Shown here piece after piece: positions 57,501 to 64,000 of a DNA stretch of 64,000 nt. How positions within the stretch are numbered: position 1 is the first letter of the stretch; the number at the start of each line of letters is the position of its first letter. The notes under the pieces are model-generated. The model was given only the letters and a program-made list of their open reading frames with translations. It did not search any database and was not told the origin of the DNA. Where the stretch lies: the NCBI GenBank assembly GCA_030704615.1, contig CM060732.1, positions 20,274,001 to 20,338,000 on the forward strand, given 5' to 3'. Made by a program: the position numbers and the translations under genes. This stretch comes from Takakia lepidozioides (lineage: Eukaryota; Streptophyta; Takakiopsida; Takakiales; Takakiaceae).

Positions 57501-58787
57501 TTTTTCTTTCCTCCTTTCTTTCTATTTCTCCCTGTATATGTTCAAACTTACTGAGGAGGAGGGAAGACCTTCGATCAAATTCTGTGCCCCCCTCCCCCCA
57601 CAATAGACATTATATCTTTCTTTGTCTCTCTGTAACACTCACTTACAAAATGGCTGGCACACTGACGATTCTATAAATTGGTTGGTCCTTTAAGAAGGGG
57701 TGGACACTGTGGTCCTCTTCTGTAATTAGTCCAAGTCGTTGTTCTTATTCTGGTTGTTTTTCCGTAAACTTAGCTGGTTATCAACATAGTTTACTAGGGT
57801 GTCTTACATTTACGATTTGAGGTAAACTTCATGGTAGATAGTTGAAAGCATGTGATCTCACTGAAAGACCAAATTTGGATAAATTACTGTATTTTAAGCA
57901 TCCTAACTATGTTACTGATCCTCTGTACGCGGTTGGATATGGTGCAGAGTTTCATCCAAGATTGGTGGGCCTGACGGGCAGCGTGGATGATATCCGACAA
58001 GTGGCGCGCGAGTACAGGGTGTACTACATGAAGACTGAGGATGAGGGCGATGACTACCTTGTTGATCATTCCATCATAATGTACGTAAGCTGACCACTAT
58101 GTACTCTCTAGGTGTGTACAGGAAATGAGCTGTGATAACCTCAAGACAAGACCATGTGTTGGTGCCCTTTTGAGACCATGGCTCTGAGGTTGCCATCTGA
58201 GAATTGAGGGGAAAAAGGAGCTTTACATGAAGTGTCCAAGGGACAATCGACATGAAGAAGATGACGGCACCTGTTAGGCCTTAAACTTGAAATTTGTGGA
58301 AACTGATTCCCTAAAATTAACTGATTGTGCCATGAACAAACCTTCATGCAATGTGGGAATCGCACCAGCAAGGGTCTTAGTCCCTTCGATCGTTCTAGTC
58401 TCAAGTGCCTCTGACCATCAGAAGTTGCTTGTATTGCTTAGTAGTGTGATTTTTTAATTCCACCTATTATGCGTATTCCAGGATCATGTGCACTGAAGCA
58501 TGTTTGCTCTGCCATTTGTGTCGCTATGGTTTGCAACCCAACTCTGTCCTAGGTACTACAGTGAGTAAGAGAGTCTGCCATTTCAGGAGCCAAGTGGCAA
58601 TGTCCTGTATGTTCTATGCTTTTCTAATCTGGGTTTGTGTATGGTCACCTGCAGGTACTTGATGGACCCAAACATGGACTTCGTAAAGTTCTTTGGGAAG
58701 AACTACACTGCAGATTCACTTGCTCATGGGGTGATTGAAGAGATGAAGAATGTCAAAGAAGAAAAAACAGGTGTACTCATGCGGTAG
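54559..58787 (+). CDS. SCO1: SCO1 copper chaperone for cytochrome c oxidase
   Basis: This is a mitochondrial inner-membrane protein that delivers copper to the CuA site of cytochrome oxidase subunit 2. Exons: 54559-54708, 55216-55359, 55655-55745, 56075-56278, 56563-56652, 57948-58080, 58655-58787. All junctions are GT-AG and in phase, giving 314 residues. The N-terminus [20 protein letters not shown] is Arg-rich without acids, a likely presequence. A transmembrane helix lies at ~102-119 ([17 protein letters not shown]), followed by DREKRRQ. The thioredoxin-like domain carries the copper-binding [13 protein letters not shown] (Cys178, Cys182) and the conserved His267 in DYLVDHS. Length is close to Arabidopsis HCC1/SCO1 (about 334). 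All ligands are present, so it should be functional. The intron 56653-57947 hosts a dispersed repeat. Confidence 0.96.
57180..57430 (-). repeat. Dispersed repeat copy in SCO1 intron
   Basis: The reverse complement matches the golgin-intron copies block by block: GCCCAGTTTGG, GGGAACAGACA, CCTTTGTGAGGGGCTCA, TCCTCTAGAAAGCCCTT, CTGTGTGTGAGCTG and CCAGGGCTTTAGG. It is the most complete single copy in the window, about 240 bp, with no coding potential recognised. Confidence 0.75.
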
Positions 58788-60014
58788 ATTTGACCTGAAA
58801 ACCATGTCTCTCTTGAAAACCTTATTAAAATGGATATCCAGTTGCAAGCTTCATATCTTGCTTTCTTCCCAGGTGATTAACAATGACTGAATACGCTGAT
58901 TAAAGTCAGTTTGTCTGCCAGTTCGAGTAGAATTGTTCCCTCATTAGTATGGCTAATCTGCACTTTTCTTGGAGGTAGAATCTTTTGGATTGGATCTCTC
59001 AGACTAAGAGAATCAGAACCCGGTTAGGGTTGAACCACAAATTTGGCTTGTGGGTAGTGGATTACTGTCTGACGTAAAGCTTTAGGGGAGATGAGATGTT
59101 CTTCCCAGTTACCGATGTTTTAGACTCTAAAATGTAAGGGCAGTGCAGGGGATCATGTTATCAATTAATCCAAGTCTGGGGTTTGAAATGCTCAGGACTC
59201 TCAACCTGTTGGGCACCTACTTCAAGACTCATGTTCCTTCCACTCAGTTGGCAACATTGCAGGAGGAGCTCAAACAAGAGTTTGAGGCAAGAATTGTCAC
59301 TGAGTGTGCAAACAAGGTCAGGACCCCAGAATTTAAAGGAAATGTGACTCAATAAACATGTTTTTGGAAGTTGACTTGACCCAGAGCTCTTGCACATTGT
59401 GACCTGCAAGCGCTTGGAAGAATATCTTCTTTTATTTGGCTAGCATAGGATTTGTCGGAAAACAACACTTGAAAGTTTGTGTATATAAACTTTTGAAAGC
59501 TCCAACACTCTTTCCAAGGCATTTTTCTAAATATGGAGTGCTAATCAATTAAAAGAGGTGGAAAAAATAACCATTGAAAGGTGGTGACGCTTATCCCCCT
59601 CGCGGGGTTGGTATAGTGTGAGCACAACGTTGGCAGGATAAACAACTCACTTGAGCACAATCCACGGCTATAGGGGTGATATGTTGACTCCTTGGAATCT
59701 ATATATAGAGAATATACTCATAAGACGATGTTTGCCTTAGCCTCTATATGTAGGGCCCATGCAAAACTTACACATACAACTTAGAAATCCATGAAAAGTG
59801 AAGGACCCTCACATACGCTCATCCCAAAAACCACCACATCCAACAGAATGTGTGTTAGTGAGGATGCACAAGGTGAGTAAACCAGCACATGGGCAATAAA
59901 TCCCACAAGGCCCTAGGCCAGGGAATGACTTTTGCAACAAGTGTCTACTTGTCAATTTTAGGACAAACATAGGAAAAAAACACTTTAACCCACCTGAAAT
60001 ATTCTGCCCAAGAT

Positions 60015-60017
<3 letters not shown>

Positions 60018-60045
<28 letters not shown>
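60018..60045. repeat. (AG)14 microsatellite
   Basis: Uninterrupted AG dinucleotides, 28 bp. Confidence 0.95.
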
Positions 60046-60048
<3 letters not shown>

Positions 60049-62295
60049 GGCTTGTCTTGTCTAGACAAAGTAAGGATCTGTCCGTACATGTTCAAACCAG
60101 ATTTTCTAAAGACAATACAGCCTTCAAAGAATGCACCATCACTGACCTTCTAATTTCATACTCAAGACAGAGGCGGTTGGGGTGGGAGGTTGGATTTTCT
60201 CTACTAACCTCCGTGCTTCCTTCATTGCTCAAACACCTCCTTTCTTCCAAAATATACTTTCAACAAAGCTTAGAGGTTTTAGTTTTTAGGTCAAGACCAT
60301 AAACCACTTAGCTATCTTTTCTTAGTTAACTACTCATGTACTCACCGAGAGTTAATTGCAAGAAAGTAAAACATAGTATCATAGCTATATTAGACTTTTT
60401 AGTCCAAGCAAGCAAAAGTTAAATAAAAAGAAATCAAGAGATAGAACTCATCACTAGCATCCTTTTGTGCAGACATTACTGCTGTAATATCATATTCAGC
60501 AAAGAAAGTCCGTCTATTTCTCTTTACATCCATGCACAGTAATGTGTTCATGTCAGTATTATATATAACCCAAAGAGTATTCCACTGATGTTGATTGACC
60601 ATCATTCATGATCATGATACACATTCAGAGGTCTGGGTGGGATGGCGGGTACTTGGCCATATTTTGGTGGCCTTGATGTGGTGCAGGTCAAATGGTCATA
60701 CAGATTTATTGTCCGCAAGCTGTAATCCAAGCATACTTACTCAAACCCCATGGGTGTCATGGAGGGTTTATTTAAAAAAAAGGAAAATAACACTTTGATA
60801 TTACAGATTTAAATAACTGCCAGTATTTGTTTAAACTGGTCTGCAGCACAGCTTGCCCCCATAGGGGAGGGGGATATGTCTAGTAAGTTTTCCAGAATAC
60901 CCCTATACCATTATTTCTTGCTACAGCTGAAAATCAAAGTTCATGACACAGCAAGGTAAAAATAAAGGACTGCATACACATCCTGTGACAGTATATGATA
61001 CTGTCAGCACACCCTATTTACATCATTCCACGTTTGACCATGTCATTACACCATGTCCAGGGGGTATTTCCACTTAACCACCCTGGCTGCCTCAAAAACC
61101 AGTTACCAACTATATTGCTGCCATATTTTCAGTGTCAGCCGAATAGCCACAGGCAGAATCTTCACCATACCCTGGCCTAAGCATCTAGCTAACAAAGCCA
61201 TCCGGGTTGGAACATAACAGGGGTATTTTACCATCAGGGGTACCTGAGTAGCTGCAACAAACAGTTCTTTGCAGCCTCTCCTTTTGTTTCCAACTACCAT
61301 AAGGCAAGCAAAGCAAACTAGTGCCTGAAAAACAGATGTGTGTCTCACACAAGCCATCATAAACACGGCTGTCACAGCCAAGCAAAGGTCTTCCACTGGC
61401 TGGGCCGAAATAGCCCACCTTAAACAACACTATACTTGTTCTTCATAGATAACAGAAAGAGGTAGGATCAAGAAAAACCATAGAGTGATTTAGTTTTTCA
61501 ACATTTTAAGATGAGTCCATGGCCAGCGATTCCTTCCCCAGCTCTGCAACCCACTTGGCATCCAGCAGCACCTAGACATCAGTATATTAAGTGGAAGCCC
61601 TCACCTGTGCCCGTCCCAAAAACAACCACAACGCATTGTGAGTTAGTGAGGATGCACAAGATGAGTAGCAGGCTTCCACACTTGCTATCGAGGTCAAATA
61701 CACTTGAATCTAAGCACAGAGAATGCCAAAGAAAGCAGGGAAGCAAGACAAATAGAAAAAGAACCTTTTTTACTATTTGGGGGATGGTCGCCATCTCTCC
61801 ACAAGCCCAACCGTGCAGGGAGGTCTTCGCCAACACCACAACACTGCTACCTTAACCAAAGCAAAGTCTTCCCAAGCACAAGAAAAAAGAGCTTTGTCTC
61901 ATAAGGTAGGGTTTATAAAGGGAGGGAGAGAGAGACTTCCTTGTTCTACCAAGACGTCGTCATTCATCAAAGATCCAGAGGAGGGCTCCCAGGGAAACTT
62001 CACAAGCAGGCAGGTGGTACCTCCGCCATCACTACCTTTGTTCCCTTGTGCAGCAAAAAAACAAACAAATGAGACAGTGAATCTTCCCTCATCTCTAAGC
62101 CACCGCCATCGCCTTAAAGAGCCCGCAGAGGCGGCGCTCACAAGAGCCTTAAACACTCCAGGGATTGGCAGCTCATGGTATCTGTAGCACGAGCACCATC
62201 GCCACCTCCAAGCCGCCATCGCGCACACTTTTGCAGCGCAAAAAGAAAGACATTAGGGTTGCGCAGGGCTTTTACCCTGTCCGGCTCATCATTCA

Positions 62296-62669
62296 TCCTT
62301 CTTATGATGAAAAATATCCGCCAGCCCATACGCCCGACGGACGTTGTCCGTTTCTCATTCGCAGAAGATGAAAAACATCGTGTGTTCATCCTGTCTTGAA
62401 CTCGACGGATGCAGTCCATTTTTCATCTAGGTTAGATGAAAAACATCGGGGTTTTTTTTTAATTTTATTTATACATGTCTTGTCCCGTATTTAGGTCCTG
62501 CCAGATAACGACCTTTTTTCATCCAGGTTGGATTGAAAAAATATAAATGACGGGAGTTTTGCAATCAGTATATTCCGGGTTGATGTCCGGATGAAGCAAA
62601 AACCTCACAGGTATTAATGAAGAAATGTCTCACTAGGGAAAAATGGATGTATTCTGGATGAAAAACATC
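62296..62669. repeat. Palindrome-bearing repeats around GATGAAAAACATC
   Basis: GATGAAAAACATC or a one-base variant occurs at 62306, 62367, 62435 and 62657. In 62419-62447 it forms an imperfect palindrome with TTTTTCATCTAGGTT, and a decayed version lies at 62514-62540. The first units are spaced 61-68 bp apart and share CGACGGA..TGTCC-type flanks, so this looks like a short, degenerate tandem array. Confidence 0.7.
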
Positions 62670-62824
62670 TAAATTCCCTGCAACCCAATTTTTCAATTTC
62701 TTCAATGATGGAAGTTGGGACAACAATTCCATAAACCCAGTTTCCAGAGGGAGAGAGAGGGACAAAGAGAGACAAAGAGAGGGAGTGAGAGGGAGAGATC
62801 AGGAAACAAAAAAAACAAAAAAAA

Positions 62825-62892
62825 TGTGGGGGGGGGAGTGACTGAGCAGGTGGTGTGAGCAGCTGCTGTTGCTGCTCAGTCCCCCCCCCCAC
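62825..62892. repeat. G-run/C-run hairpin
   Basis: A poly-G block followed by AGTGACTGAGCAG pairs with CTGCTCAGT followed by a poly-C block, around a loop of about 20 bases. It is adjacent to a purine-rich simple-sequence tract (62748-62800). It could affect replication, transcription or sequencing accuracy. Confidence 0.8.
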
Positions 62893-63046
62893 CTTTTTCT
62901 TTTCTCTTTGTTGCCCCCTCTCGAGACCCCCAGCACTTGCTGCTCCCAGCCCCCGACATGCTTGGTTTTTTTTGTTTATGATTTGGAATGTAGAGGTTGT
63001 TTCCTAATGAGGCCAACTTGTGGGTTTGCATGACAGGTGCCAGCTT

Positions 63047-63989
63047 ATGGGGAAAGAGAAGAAGTCCCCTGCCCCAAAGAAAGGGGCGGACAATCCGTTT
63101 GCTTTGTCGGCACGTGTGACGCGCCAGGGCGTTTCACAGTTTACCAGCTCCGTCGACAGCCGCAGCTGGAGGGCTCGTCTGCCTCCCGAGGCCAGTACCC
63201 CCCCTCTTGTCCCCATCTTGGATGCGCCACGGGCCGGCTCAGCCAGCTCTCCTATTCGGGAGGTTGTTGCTGAGCCGGATGCTCAGTTGAGCACACCCCC
63301 GGCCACCAAGACGGGTGAAATGTACCTTGGCAAGCACATCACCCGTTCGGGGGCCCGGTATAGGCAACTTTTGGATGTCACCCCCATAGCGACCCCTTCC
63401 TCCGCAGCAAAGGCTGCACTTGCCAAGGCCCAACGTCAGGTTCAAGGGCCTTTGAAAGTGGTCGTTGCTAGCCCAATGTTGTCGATGAGGGGGGAGGACA
63501 CGAGGAGGGCCAATGAAGTGGCCGAGATAGCGAAGCGCCTTGAAGTAGTCAAGCCGGGTGAGGGCTTCTACCCTGCTACACATTTTTTTTTTTTGGGGGG
63601 GGGAGGAGGAGGTATGGGCCGGTTTGGAGCGGCCTAGCCGATCAGCGACGCCGCCCCCTAAGCCTGAGCGGTCAGCAAAGAAGGGCCTGGACTACGGGGC
63701 GCCGCCGCCGGCTATGCTCCACATCTGGAATCTATTTCCAGTGGCGCTGAAGGAGGCTACAAAGAAGGGAGAAGGTGGGAAGAAGAACATGGCCTTGGCG
63801 ATAGAGGACGTGGAGTTGGCAAAGATCGTGGTGCCACTGGTGGAGGTGAATCACCATGGTGACCCCTGCGGTGCGTTCTGGGAGGCTATGAAGAAGCCAG
63901 CCTTCGAACTCGCAATGAGGTGGTTCCCTTTGCACATTGAGTGGGCTGATCAGCACTTTGGCGCGAAGCGGGCGTATGCTCGTGAGTAG
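63047..63989 (+). pseudogene. Unknown protein, frame broken at T12G9 tract, partial
   Basis: The first frame (ATG at 63047) encodes a basic, Ala/Pro/Ser-rich protein (MGKEKKSPAPKKGADNPF, TRSGARYRQLLDVTPIATPS). It runs into a T12G9 homopolymer (63583-63603), after which its frame soon stops. A second frame then continues with PPPKPERSAKKGLDYGAPPP, NLFPVALKEATKKGEGGKK and FELAMRWFPLHIEWADQHFG, up to TAG at 63989. That stop lies next to GTGAGT, so a donor there is possible and the gene may extend beyond the window. I do not recognise the family; composition suggests a transposon-borne or gag-like protein. A sequencing error in the homopolymer is as likely as a real frameshift. Confidence 0.5.
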
Positions 63990-64000
63990 ACCGCCGGTTT

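Larger units (their letters stand above)
58788..63046. other. Intergenic, repeats but no gene recognised
   Basis: The start should be the SCO1 3' UTR. Open frames such as 59161-59355 (with a helical LATLQEELKQEFEARIV stretch), 61511-61855 and 61777-62187 are not assigned. A repeat-core relative (GAATATACTCATAAGACGAT) is at 59712-59731. Simple repeats and hairpins are listed separately. Confidence 0.45.

Noticed and set aside
57842-58093. 83-codon frame beginning [11 protein letters not shown]
   Set aside because: Only the second half (from 57948) is the SCO1 exon; the first half is intron read-through before the AG acceptor.
59161-59355. Frame with LATLQEELKQEFEARIV
   Set aside because: Short, isolated, downstream of SCO1, no splice partner or family recognised.
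1-64000. CRISPR arrays, prokaryotic operons, rRNA operons
   Set aside because: The window is a eukaryotic nuclear sequence with spliced genes; no regularly spaced short repeats or rRNA-like segments were seen.

Overview
This is a nuclear genome window from a green plant of the streptophyte lineage. The evidence is: GT-AG spliced genes with many short exons; a plant golgin of the Arabidopsis GC1/GC2 type; telo-box (AAACCCTA) motifs near ribosomal-protein starts; and plant-type copia, gypsy and CACTA elements. A kinesin resembling animal KIF12 (kinesin-16) hints at a lineage that keeps flagellated cells, such as a bryophyte, lycophyte, fern or charophyte alga. That placement is inference and the species is not identified.

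Layout. 1.7-17.4 kb is a genic block. Two tiny two-exon genes for ribosomal protein eL41 lie on the minus strand (1734-2139 and 16943-17364). They flank a 12.4-kb plus-strand gene for a tail-anchored Golgi golgin (2473-14831, about 21 exons, first exon only 28 nt). The first eL41 gene and the golgin are divergent and share a 333-bp intergenic region carrying a telo-box. 17.8-25.6 kb holds copia debris: a minus-strand fragment with a 250-bp duplicated LTR segment, then a plus-strand element (20.5-24.55 kb) whose integrase core is deleted and whose RNase H block is inverted in place. The second LTR of that element runs on into another leader and gag start.

25.64-43.58 kb is a gypsy LTR element with LTRs of about 450 bp. 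Its gag region was split by a 9.6-kb CACTA transposon (27467-37062) with matching terminal inverted repeats and a 3-bp CAA target duplication. The CACTA carries a TnpD-type transposase on the minus strand and, unusually, a divergent plus-strand gene with an FCP1/NIF-type HAD phosphatase domain. Its right subterminal region contains ten CACGTG hexamers in about 600 bp.

45-59 kb is a second genic block: a minus-strand N-terminal-motor kinesin (52738 down to about 45040) and a divergent plus-strand SCO1 gene (54559-58787, 7 exons, 314 residues) for mitochondrial cytochrome oxidase copper insertion. 59-64 kb is mostly non-coding with simple repeats, ending in a partial gene of unknown function broken at a T12G9 homopolymer.

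Exon boundaries come from reading splice sites, codon phase and remembered family conservation. No alignment, transcript or database search was run.
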